DNA of 47,454 bases from an uncultured bacterium (GTDB lineage Bacteria > Fidelibacterota > Marinisomatia > Marinisomatales > UBA1611), in assembly GCA_913020665.1 (NCBI GenBank), contig CAJVZI010000009.1, positions 1 through 47,454 of the forward strand, read 5' to 3'. The notes under the pieces are model-generated. The model was not told the origin of the DNA. It saw only the letters and a program-made list of their open reading frames with translations, and searched no databases. Positions 7,906-14,967 of the stretch are shown here, piece by piece. The stretch's first letter is position 1. The number at the start of each line of letters is the position of its first letter. The position numbers and the translations under genes are program-made.

Positions 7906-8574
7906 TCAATTTTTAATATAGTTCAATAATCTTTCACGAATAATACTCAGGTCATTTTGTCTATCTCTAGTCAACCTCTTTGATGATGTATGAGCAAATT
8001 CGCTATAATCCAATTCAATAAGGGTAATACCATTCTCTGGTAATACATCTCTTCTTCTCTGATCGTATATCATTCTCTGTTTCCCCCTACTTACCCCACT
8101 GACAGTCTTTTTATTATCAAAAAACTTTACTTCTTCTGAATGCTGTTTCTCCCGGTATTCAATAACCAGGTTTAATGGTTTATAGTATGCATCAACCGGC
8201 AATTTTGTACCTGCATCACCTTTTAGAAATTCAAACCGATGCTGCCTTGAAGCTGTTATTCCAAGCAGCTCATCACAAAGATCTATCACGTAACTTTCGT
8301 CTGTTGTCTTTCTAAATCTTTTTTGAATTGTTTTAACTTTAATTTGCTCTACAGTCTCTTGCATACTGATTCCATCATCTTCAATAATTACGTTATTAAT
8401 AAAATCAGATTGGTTATATCCACCACCTAACCCAAAATCAGTTGCATAAAATCCCATCCTTCTAATTTTCGCCCTGATTTTCTTTTGTTTAGCGCTATCA
8501 GACTGAAGTTTTTGACCAATTAGTTCAATTATTATGTCAGCTTCAATTTTTGAAAATTTCTTTTTTCCTTTCAC
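7906..8574 (-). CDS. PD-(D/E)XK-like nuclease, restriction/Vsr-type fold
   Basis: A 222-residue soluble protein. The C-terminal two thirds carry a nuclease-like core: Glu93 (TTDESYVIDLCDELLG), Asp128 in LPVDAYY, Glu139 in LVIEYREKQH, and a basic segment RGKQRMIYDQRRRDVLPENG before the strand ITLIELDY. This D-x(10)-E-Y-x-E-x-Q-H pattern is typical of small restriction-, Vsr- and DUF559-like endonucleases. The N-terminal 70 residues (KIRRMGFYATDFGLGGG) may bind nucleic acid. No methyltransferase is nearby, so a classical restriction-modification pair is not supported. The start is GTG at 8574; the next gene downstream is the HEPN-motif protein. Upstream lie only the tRNA-Ala terminator and tRNA, so a promoter must lie between the terminator and 8574, or transcription reads through. 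Confidence 0.65.
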   Translation of the reverse strand: MKGKKKFSKIEADIIIELIGQKLQSDSAKQKKIRAKIRRMGFYATDFGLGGGYNQSDFINNVIIEDDGISMQETVEQIKVKTIQKRFRKTTDESYVIDLCDELLGITASRQHRFEFLKGDAGTKLPVDAYYKPLNLVIEYREKQHSEEVKFFDNKKTVSGVSRGKQRMIYDQRRRDVLPENGITLIELDYSEFAHTSSKRLTRDRQNDLSIIRERLLNYIKN

Positions 8575-8623
8575 TGCCTAACTCTATTTATTCAAGCTGA
8601 AATTTACCCATCACATCATAAAC

Positions 8624-8650
8624 AAAAAAACCCCGCGAATGCAGGGTTTT
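8624..8650 (-). terminator. Rho-independent terminator after tRNA-Ala
   Basis: Read on the minus strand, AAAACCCTGC, a four-base loop ATTC and GCGGGG form a GC-rich hairpin followed by seven T residues. It lies about 20 bases beyond the tRNA 3' end. Because the left arm also begins with A residues, the hairpin could terminate weakly in the other direction, but no plus-strand gene runs into it. Confidence 0.8.
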
Positions 8651-8670
8651 AAAATAAAAGAATATGTTTG

Positions 8671-8743
8671 TGGAGCTGAGCGGGATCGAACCGCTGACCT
8701 CATGACTGCCAGTCATGCGCTCTCCCAACTGAGCTACAGCCCC
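8671..8743 (-). tRNA. tRNA-Ala, anticodon GGC
   Basis: A 73-base cloverleaf on the minus strand. The acceptor arm pairs GGGGCTG with CAGCTCC with one G-U pair, the D arm is GCTC/GAGC, the anticodon stem CATGA/TCATG holds the loop CTGGCAG with anticodon GGC, and the T arm contains GGTTCGATCCC. The discriminator base is A, as expected for alanine. The CCA end is not encoded (the next bases are CAAAC), so it must be added by a nucleotidyltransferase. It lies between the SH3 lipoprotein gene, 18 bases upstream, and a terminator. It is the only RNA gene I found. Confidence 0.97.
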
Positions 8744-8761
8744 AAAATATATATTTTTACT

Positions 8762-9907
8762 TTATTGGTCAGGTCCATCTGGTTTCCCAGATTCATATAA
8801 TTTTCTGGAAGCCAGATTCAGTGGCGCTTTCACAAGTTTATCCACTGAGATCATTGCGAACATAGATCCTGTTGTAGGGTGTATGGCCACCATATCATGA
8901 TATTCATAAGCATCATCGATATCAACCAGTTTCAGATCCGCATTATTCATATGCGTAAAACCAAACTGTCCTTTGTAGTTGATCTTATACCATTCGTCCT
9001 CATCTTGAACATGCTCGAACATATCTCCTTGGCTGGCAATACCTACAATAGATCCATTTGGACGGCTACGGATATGGGCCTTATACGCTTTGATGGCCAC
9101 ATCATATTTAGGTTTCAACTGCTTGACGCCTTTGATCTTTACAGATTTAAAATTAGCCTTGAAGGTCCTTGCCTCTTCACGAGGAACGGATATCTGATAT
9201 TGTGTATCACGAAGGATCACAGGAAACGTCTCATTCTCTGGGTTATATCGCCCTATATCCGTAGGGGTAAATTCCACTGGAGAAGAAGATTCTGCCATGA
9301 TATTCTCTATGACAGATGTCGTCTTTAATTCTTTTTCTTTTGCTACCTGTATCCGCTGGGCCTTTTTGATATCCATCTTCTGACTGGTCATCTGAACGAT
9401 CTCTTTCATGAGCTTTACCTGTTCAGATACTCGTGATTTATATTCATCAGCCGTTTCAAATTCATCATGAGGAAGAAACATTGCAGGGTTTGCATCTGTT
9501 GCAAGCTCATAGACAGTCTTGACCCGAATGAAATTGGAATATGGATCATCTTTTTTCTTCGTCTTATTCTGAGTTGTTTTTGGCTTCGCTACTTTGTTCA
9601 TGGCAGCTACATTCACCTTATCCTGCTTCTCAGGAGATCTTTTATTTCCCTTAGAAGCAATGACTGGAGCCTTAACGGTCATTTGCGCCTGTTTATTATT
9701 CCCCATATTGACAGGAGCTTTGACGGTCAAAACATACTCTGGTTTTTTACTAAGGTTATCATCAACCTTAACGGATGCACCTGTTTTTTGCTTTTTTGCT
9801 ACCGCATGCGCAGGCACTTGTGGTTTTATACCACCACAGCCATTGATCATTGCAAGGATCACAATGGATATAGAAATTTTTGATATATTATTAATATTCA
9901 TAAACAA
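8762..9907 (-). CDS. Lipoprotein with C-terminal SH3-like domain
   Basis: A 381-residue exported lipoprotein. The signal region ends in a lipobox (MINGCGG, Cys24). A low-complexity linker rich in Lys, Thr and Ala follows, with VKAPV occurring twice (about residues 62 and 78). The middle domain (about 125-260) has DEFETADEYKSRV, IGRYNPENETFPV and ISVPREEARTFKANF, a pattern I have seen only in uncharacterised envelope proteins. An SH3-like domain follows at about 268-330 (AHIRSRPNGSIVGIASQGDMFEHV, given here in part), the type that often binds peptidoglycan or peptides. It lies eight bases after the SUMF1-type gene, and the pair probably acts together at the cell envelope. The tRNA downstream might share its transcript. 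Confidence 0.65.
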   Translation of the reverse strand: MFMNINNISKISISIVILAMINGCGGIKPQVPAHAVAKKQKTGASVKVDDNLSKKPEYVLTVKAPVNMGNNKQAQMTVKAPVIASKGNKRSPEKQDKVNVAAMNKVAKPKTTQNKTKKKDDPYSNFIRVKTVYELATDANPAMFLPHDEFETADEYKSRVSEQVKLMKEIVQMTSQKMDIKKAQRIQVAKEKELKTTSVIENIMAESSSPVEFTPTDIGRYNPENETFPVILRDTQYQISVPREEARTFKANFKSVKIKGVKQLKPKYDVAIKAYKAHIRSRPNGSIVGIASQGDMFEHVQDEDEWYKINYKGQFGFTHMNNADLKLVDIDDAYEYHDMVAIHPTTGSMFAMISVDKLVKAPLNLASRKLYESGKPDGPDQ

Positions 9908-9915
9908 TACTCTTC

Positions 9916-10878
9916 TTAGAGGTCTTTGACACAGCGGAAACCAAAATTGGTATCTCTGTAATCAGGTTTAAGTTTATAACGCCTTGAAACATTGCAAAAC
10001 ACATCATTACTGAACCAGGAACCGCCTCGTACTACTTTCTCGGTTCCGTAGTCTGGTCCTTTCGGGTTTTCTGTTTTGGCGATCTGAAAATAGTCGTCAT
10101 GGTACCAGTCTGAGCACCATTCCCATACATTACCACTCATATCATAGATACCAATGGCATTTGGCTTTTTCTTACCTACAGGCTGCTTACTCTGTGTATT
10201 CGCTAGGTACCATGCCACATCATCAATTCTGTTCGATCCTGAATAGCTCTGGTTACCTTTTGCATAGGCACCACCCCGAGCTGCATACTCCCACTCTGCT
10301 TCTGTTGGTAATCGTTTACCGACCTTTCGAGCGTAAGCAATTGCATCAAACCAGGAAACATTTTCTACAGGACATTCCATGCATCCCGTATAGTCGGACG
10401 CATACTTACCCATGACATGCCTGTATTCTCTTTGGGTGACTTCCGTTGCATCCATTAGAAAACTATCTAATTCAATAGAGTGCTCTGTTCTTTCTTTCTT
10501 CTTACCATCTATACCGGTACGTGTAAATTTCCCGCCATCAACATATACCATTCCTTCTGGTATGGTAACCACACGAAAGTTAATTATCTTACCGATGATA
10601 AAATCTTTGTCGATCAGAAGCCAATTGATCTCATTATTCTTGCCTGGCAAAACATTGGATCCTAGGTCACCTTCTGCATCCTTGATGACAGAATAGGTCT
10701 CTCCATTATCTGTAGAGAAAGTAAGGGCAACCTCATCGCCTCTATAGAGTTTTCCTACCATATCATACTGGACAGTTATTGAAAGGCCATCCTGTTTGGC
10801 TCGAACATTCTTAAAAGTTTGTGCTGAAACCACTGCAAAAGAAAGCAGCGTCAGTATCAGTATATATTTTTTATTCAT
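9916..10878 (-). CDS. Secreted SUMF1/formylglycine-generating-enzyme-like protein, probably not a true FGE
   Basis: A 320-residue protein with a signal peptide (MNKKYILILTLLSFAVVSAQ), a small beta domain (about 20-105) and a SUMF1-type C-type-lectin-like domain (about 107-320). The domain shows EGMVYVDGGKF, ATEVTQREYRHVMG, RLPTEAEWEYAARGG, GNVWEWCSDWY and NFGFRCV. In real formylglycine-generating enzymes two cysteines bind copper near GGSxxC...C; here the segment is GGSWFSNDVFC, so the first cysteine position is Ser290 and only Cys295 remains. Oxidase activity is therefore doubtful, and a binding or structural role is likelier. I chose the ATG at 10878 over an upstream TTG at 10887 that adds only three residues. 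It is probably cotranscribed with the SH3 lipoprotein. Confidence 0.8.
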   Translation of the reverse strand: MNKKYILILTLLSFAVVSAQTFKNVRAKQDGLSITVQYDMVGKLYRGDEVALTFSTDNGETYSVIKDAEGDLGSNVLPGKNNEINWLLIDKDFIIGKIINFRVVTIPEGMVYVDGGKFTRTGIDGKKKERTEHSIELDSFLMDATEVTQREYRHVMGKYASDYTGCMECPVENVSWFDAIAYARKVGKRLPTEAEWEYAARGGAYAKGNQSYSGSNRIDDVAWYLANTQSKQPVGKKKPNAIGIYDMSGNVWEWCSDWYHDDYFQIAKTENPKGPDYGTEKVVRGGSWFSNDVFCNVSRRYKLKPDYRDTNFGFRCVKDL

Positions 10879-10916
10879 AATAATCAAATTTGTAAGGAAT
10901 TACTTAAAAGTGCAAA

Positions 10917-10924
10917 CAAAATTA
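10917..10924 (-). promoter_or_regulatory. Putative FCB-type -7 element for the SUMF1/SH3 operon
   Basis: On the minus strand this reads TAATTTTG, matching TAnnTTTG. A TTTT stretch about 21 bases upstream is a poor -33 match. It would give a leader of about 30 bases before the ATG at 10878. The motif was found by eye in very AT-rich sequence, so chance is possible. Confidence 0.25.
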
Positions 10925-10927
10925 ACA

Positions 10928-10948
10928 TTTAAGATCATTAATCTTAAA
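10928..10948. repeat. Perfect 8-bp inverted repeat in the SUMF1 upstream region
   Basis: TTTAAGAT and ATCTTAAA flank the five bases CATTA. The repeat lies directly beside the putative -7 element at 10917-10924, in the spacer where a repressor could act. There is no T run after it in either direction that would make it a good terminator. In AT-rich DNA such a repeat can arise by chance. Confidence 0.4.
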
Positions 10949-10996
10949 ATAAAATATAAAATTATTTAATTCTTCTAAATATAATAATATTAATAT

Positions 10997-13150
10997 TTAT
11001 AACTTATCTTTAAAGAACTCTATCATCTTTTTATAGACATGTTCTCTAGCGCCACCACCATAGATACCATGACTCCGTGCTGGATATTGATACCATTCCA
11101 CATCTTTTCCTGATCTCAGCGCTGATTGCACGAATTGGATCGTATGTTGTGCGTGGACATTATCATCCTCCGTGCCATGCATTAAAAGAATGCTTCCTTC
11201 CATTCTATTCATCCAGGATATTGCACTGGTTGAATCGTAACCTGCTTTATTCTCCTGCGGCAGACCCATGGAACGCTCTGTATAGGCTGTATCATAAAGC
11301 CTGAAGTCGGTACAGGGTGCGATCGCAACACCTGCTTTGAAATATTTCGCATTTCTGGTGAGCATCAGACAGGTGAAATATCCTCCACCACTCCAGCCCC
11401 AAGCACCAATTCTCTCAGGATCTGCATATCCATTATCCACAAGATAGTTGATTCCTGCGATCTGGTCGAGTGCGAGATATTTTGACATATCACCATAGCT
11501 TAGATTCTTGAATTTTTCGCCTCTACCACTCATACCACGAGTATCCATTGAAAATACAATGTAACCTTGTTGCGCGAGATATTGATCCCATGTAGAACCC
11601 CAGCGGTTCCAGACGATCTGTGTACCTGGCATTCCGTACCCATGAATAATGACCGGGTATTTTTTACTTTCTGTGTAATTAGGAGGCAATATAAGCATCC
11701 CATCCAAGGTTGTTGTACTATCTAGCGATGGGAAATGCACTATTTTAGGACTGGACCACTCATATTCTACAAACTGCTTAATATCTGTTTCACCTAGCAC
11801 TCTTACTACTTTTCCTGTCCTTAATTCTCTTAGAAGTATTTTCCTAGGTAGTTCTACATTTGAATAAGTATCGATAAAATATTTTTTCGACCCTGTCGTT
11901 CGGACAATATGGCTACCTTTTTCTGGTGTGATCAGTTTTAGATCAGTGCCATCATAGCGAATGGAATATAGCCTTCTCTCAAACACAGTCTCCTTATTAC
12001 CAATGAAATAGATCAACTTATTTTCTTCATCAATATGTGTAATGCTTGATACTTCCCATTTTCCTTCGGTAATTGGCCAGGTTCTAGAGCCAGAATGCTT
12101 GGACATCCAGATATGTTTATACCCAGAATTCTCTGATATCCATACGATCTTTCCATCATTTAAAAATCGTATTTGTTCATGATTCTCAAGCCAGCCATCC
12201 GGGTCGGATTCTGATAAGACCTTTACAGACCTTCCGGTAGCACGATCTGCAACATACATATCCCAGTTCTTCTGCTTACGGTCCATTTTCAGAAAGGCAA
12301 CTTTTTCTTCATTGACCCACTCCATCCAAGGTAGGTAATCATAGTCAACATTTGCACCCTCTACCCATTTCCTTCCCGCACCCTTGATCCGGATAATACC
12401 GATCTTTAATGTAGGATTGGTCTCACCGGCTTTGGGATAACGTATCTTCTCTATAGATGGATACTGACCCAGCTCATTGATCATTGAGAATTCTGGAACC
12501 ATAGACTCATCCTCTTCCCAATACGCGATAGATTCACTATTAGGAGACCATCTATATCCATCATATCCTGTTAGTTCTTCTTCATATAGCCATCCAAAAT
12601 GTCCATTAGAGACAGTTCCAGAACCTGTAGTAGTGAGCTTTCTTTCACGACCACTTTCAAAGTCGTGCATATATAAATTATTGTCCTGCCTGACATATGC
12701 CACTCTTTTACCATCGGGAGAAAATTTTACATTTCTAAGGTTCTTATTATTATCTGTAAGTGGAAAAAATCTTTTTTGAGTTAGATCATAAACAAAATAG
12801 GTTGATATATGAGAATACCTCCATATTTTCTTAGAGTCTGTTCTTATGAGCAGTCTCTGGCCCGTCTTTGAAATTGTCAATCCATCTACGTGAATATCAT
12901 TTCCACGCCAATTAAATGCTAGGCTGTCTAAGAATAAGGTAGTATCTGCTTTGACAAGATCTACTTTGAACCATTTTCTCCAATCATCTCCTCTACCACG
13001 GATCAAAACAGCATCCTCATTTGGAAATGGTATGGTCCACCCAATAGAAGCGGTTTTAAAAGGTGAATTAAGTACTGCCTCTTCATAAGTAAGCCAAACT
13101 GCCTGCACAGAACTCAATAATAAGAAAAGAATGAGAACAATCCGGGTCAC
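10997..13150 (-). CDS. Secreted dipeptidyl-peptidase-IV-like serine peptidase (family S9)
   Basis: A 717-residue protein with a signal peptide (MTRIVLILFLLLSSVQA), an eight-bladed-propeller-type DPP-IV N-terminal domain (about 60-460) and an alpha/beta hydrolase domain (about 480-717). The catalytic triad is Ser587 in GWSGGGY, Asp662 in HGTEDDNVHAQH and His694 in ARSHGI. The double-glutamate motif that anchors the substrate N-terminus in DPP-IV is present as GWLYEEELTGYDGY, which supports dipeptidyl rather than endopeptidase activity. It probably releases X-Pro or X-Ala dipeptides outside the cytoplasm. Its ATG overlaps the stop of the uracil-DNA glycosylase gene by four bases, so the two are translationally coupled despite unrelated functions. 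Confidence 0.92.
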   Translation of the reverse strand: MTRIVLILFLLLSSVQAVWLTYEEAVLNSPFKTASIGWTIPFPNEDAVLIRGRGDDWRKWFKVDLVKADTTLFLDSLAFNWRGNDIHVDGLTISKTGQRLLIRTDSKKIWRYSHISTYFVYDLTQKRFFPLTDNNKNLRNVKFSPDGKRVAYVRQDNNLYMHDFESGRERKLTTTGSGTVSNGHFGWLYEEELTGYDGYRWSPNSESIAYWEEDESMVPEFSMINELGQYPSIEKIRYPKAGETNPTLKIGIIRIKGAGRKWVEGANVDYDYLPWMEWVNEEKVAFLKMDRKQKNWDMYVADRATGRSVKVLSESDPDGWLENHEQIRFLNDGKIVWISENSGYKHIWMSKHSGSRTWPITEGKWEVSSITHIDEENKLIYFIGNKETVFERRLYSIRYDGTDLKLITPEKGSHIVRTTGSKKYFIDTYSNVELPRKILLRELRTGKVVRVLGETDIKQFVEYEWSSPKIVHFPSLDSTTTLDGMLILPPNYTESKKYPVIIHGYGMPGTQIVWNRWGSTWDQYLAQQGYIVFSMDTRGMSGRGEKFKNLSYGDMSKYLALDQIAGINYLVDNGYADPERIGAWGWSGGGYFTCLMLTRNAKYFKAGVAIAPCTDFRLYDTAYTERSMGLPQENKAGYDSTSAISWMNRMEGSILLMHGTEDDNVHAQHTIQFVQSALRSGKDVEWYQYPARSHGIYGGGAREHVYKKMIEFFKDKL

Positions 13151-13821
13151 TTTAGTTCCTTCTTCACTATGTTTAGAAATTCAACCATCATTTCAAAACT
13201 AAGTCTACCCGTATTGACATTTCTAGGGCTAGGATGGAAAGCACCAAATAGAATGAGCCCATTTGGTAATTTGTAACGAACACCATGCCCAAATTTATAA
13301 TCTTTCATTTTAAGTGGGTGTGTTTTCCTCACAAACCTCAAACAGGAATCAAAACCTACCTTACCAAGACCCAAAACCACCTTTAATTGTTTTAAAAACA
13401 GAAATTCTTTCGCCAAGAATGGTTCACAGTTCTCCTTTTCCTGGGCGGTGGGCTTATCCCCAGGAGGAACACACTTAACAGCTGGAGTGATATAGCCATC
13501 AAGCTTTAGGCCATCATCTCTATGGTCAGAATTGGGTTGATTTGCCAGCCCTACATGGTGAAGACATCTAAATAAAAAATCAGCAGATTTATCACCTGTA
13601 AATACTCTGCCGGTCCTATTCCCTCCATGAGCAGCTGGAGCAAGACCTAGTATCAAAAATTTAGCATCAGGTTCCCCATACCCAGGTACAGCCTTCCCCC
13701 AATAATCCCAATCTATATATGACCGTCTTTTCTCTCTAGCGATCTTCTCTCTAAAGTCAACTAAACGTTCACATTTTTTACATTCAACAATGGTTTTTTC
13801 AAGTTCGACCAGGCTCATCAT
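13147..13821 (-). CDS. Uracil-DNA glycosylase, family 5 (UdgB type)
   Basis: A 224-residue DNA-repair enzyme. Four cysteines placed to hold a 4Fe-4S cluster are present: Cys14 and Cys17 (VECKKCERL), Cys117 and Cys132. Motif A is GLAPAAHGGNRTGRVFTGD; the GLAPAxxGxNRTG form, without the usual catalytic Asp or Asn after GLAP, separates family 5 from family 4. The C-terminal motif is FHPSPRNVNTGRL. Such enzymes remove uracil and other deaminated bases from DNA. Both ends overlap neighbours by four bases (quinone-oxidoreductase-like gene upstream, DPP-IV-like gene downstream), so it is the middle of a coupled operon. The start codon begins MMSLVELEK; starting at the second Met would change little. 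Confidence 0.93.
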   Translation of the reverse strand: MMSLVELEKTIVECKKCERLVDFREKIAREKRRSYIDWDYWGKAVPGYGEPDAKFLILGLAPAAHGGNRTGRVFTGDKSADFLFRCLHHVGLANQPNSDHRDDGLKLDGYITPAVKCVPPGDKPTAQEKENCEPFLAKEFLFLKQLKVVLGLGKVGFDSCLRFVRKTHPLKMKDYKFGHGVRYKLPNGLILFGAFHPSPRNVNTGRLSFEMMVEFLNIVKKELK

Positions 13822-14843
13822 TCAGAGGTGAGAAGTACCTTACCAAAATTTTTCCTATCACCAATATACTGATGGGCATCCGATGCCTGTTCTAATTTAA
13901 AAACGGAATCGATAACAGGGTCGATCGTTCCATCTTCAAGCCAATCAAAAAGTACCTTACCATACTCCGCCACAAGATCTTTTCGTTCCCTGATCATTCC
14001 CAAATGGAATCCAAATGCTCCCTTATTTTTCATCATCATATCTCTTGGACTAAAGCTGGGCATTTTTAAGAACTTGGGTAGTATTTTCAAATAACTCCTT
14101 TTTGGCCCAGTTACTGCGGTAGAAAAACCATACGCGCCTACCCTCCCAAACTCGGACAAACAAGCATAGCTCTTTGCAAGCTCCTTTCCTCCTAAGGAAT
14201 CCATAACAAGGTCTACTCCTTTACCATGGGTCATTTCCATGGCTCTCTCACTAAAATCCTCCGATTGATAATCGATCAGATGTTCGACACCTAACTCTCT
14301 TATTTTAGAATGTTTGCCTGCGGATGCGGTGCCAATGATCTTTGCCCCGATCTTATTTGCTATCTGCAATGCAGCAATACCAACTCCACCACCGATTCCA
14401 TGTATGAGTATAGTTTCATCTTTTCTCAAACTACCCTGGTGTATCATCATGAAGTATGCCGTTAAATAGTTGACAGGTATAGCTGCAGCAACATTTAGCC
14501 ATTTATCATCAATGACAAATAACTGTTCTGCGGGTACATTTACATGACTAGAATAGCCCCCTGATCTACAGAAACCAACGACCGCCCTTCCAACCAATGA
14601 TCGATTTTTTTCTGACCCAGACTTAGAAACAACGCCAGCGATCTCCATTCCAAGTCTATACGGGGGTTTGAGTCTTGTGGTATACAAACCCATACGACTC
14701 ATGATATCAGCAAAGTTAATTCCAGAGTATTTTATTTCTACCAATACCTCTTCTTCAATGGGGTCAGATATAGACGTGGTTCTAAGTTCTAGAACATCTG
14801 GACCACCATGGCGAGTGATAAATACGGATCGACAATCATTCAT
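13818..14843 (-). CDS. Zinc-independent medium-chain dehydrogenase, quinone oxidoreductase / VAT-1-like
   Basis: A 341-residue cytoplasmic oxidoreductase of the medium-chain dehydrogenase/reductase superfamily. The N-terminal GroES-like domain contains SGINFADIMSRMGLY and the NADPH-binding Rossmann domain contains HGIGGGVGIAALQ (about 148-160). The zinc-ligand set of alcohol dehydrogenases is absent. The insert near MPSFSPRDMMMKNKGAFGF resembles the VAT-1-like branch, which reduces quinones or enone substrates with NADPH. The substrate is unknown. It is first in a three-gene coupled operon with the glycosylase and DPP-IV-like genes, its stop overlapping the next start by four bases. The promoter should lie in the divergent gap before the PpiD-like gene. 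Confidence 0.88.
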   Translation of the reverse strand: MNDCRSVFITRHGGPDVLELRTTSISDPIEEEVLVEIKYSGINFADIMSRMGLYTTRLKPPYRLGMEIAGVVSKSGSEKNRSLVGRAVVGFCRSGGYSSHVNVPAEQLFVIDDKWLNVAAAIPVNYLTAYFMMIHQGSLRKDETILIHGIGGGVGIAALQIANKIGAKIIGTASAGKHSKIRELGVEHLIDYQSEDFSERAMEMTHGKGVDLVMDSLGGKELAKSYACLSEFGRVGAYGFSTAVTGPKRSYLKILPKFLKMPSFSPRDMMMKNKGAFGFHLGMIRERKDLVAEYGKVLFDWLEDGTIDPVIDSVFKLEQASDAHQYIGDRKNFGKVLLTSE

Positions 14844-14874
14844 AATCAGGCCTGTAGTTTAAAACTTCTTGCTC

Positions 14875-14906
14875 ATTGTTTCATCAAATACCAAAGTATA
14901 AATTTG
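14875..14906 (+). promoter_or_regulatory. Putative FCB-type promoter for the PpiD-like gene
   Basis: TAAATTTG at 14899-14906 matches the Bacteroidetes -7 consensus TAnnTTTG. ATTG at 14875-14878, exactly 20 bases upstream, matches three of four bases of the -33 element TTTG. It would give a leader of about 55 bases before the ATG at 14968. This is the best promoter match in the window. Confidence 0.4.
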
Positions 14907-14967
14907 CCAGCAAAATTCTTAAGTAATATTTAAAAATTTATAGTAATAACCTCATGAAGGGACTTTT

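Noticed and set aside
7906-8574. Type II restriction-modification system
   Set aside because: No DNA methyltransferase gene is present beside the nuclease, so a restriction-modification pair is not supported.
5844-8743. Classical tRNA-integrated genomic island with attachment repeats
   Set aside because: No integrase, recombinase or repeat of the tRNA 3' end was found in the window; only position and gene type hint at acquisition.
8879-9328. Plus-strand open frame of 149 codons
   Set aside because: It is antisense to the SH3 lipoprotein gene, has odd composition rich in Ile and Arg, and no recognisable domain. The frames at 9467-9883 and 9594-9929 are rejected for the same reason.
9690-9770. 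Tandem repeat from the two VKAPV copies in the SH3 lipoprotein
   Set aside because: Only two short copies exist in a low-complexity linker; this is too little for a repeat element.
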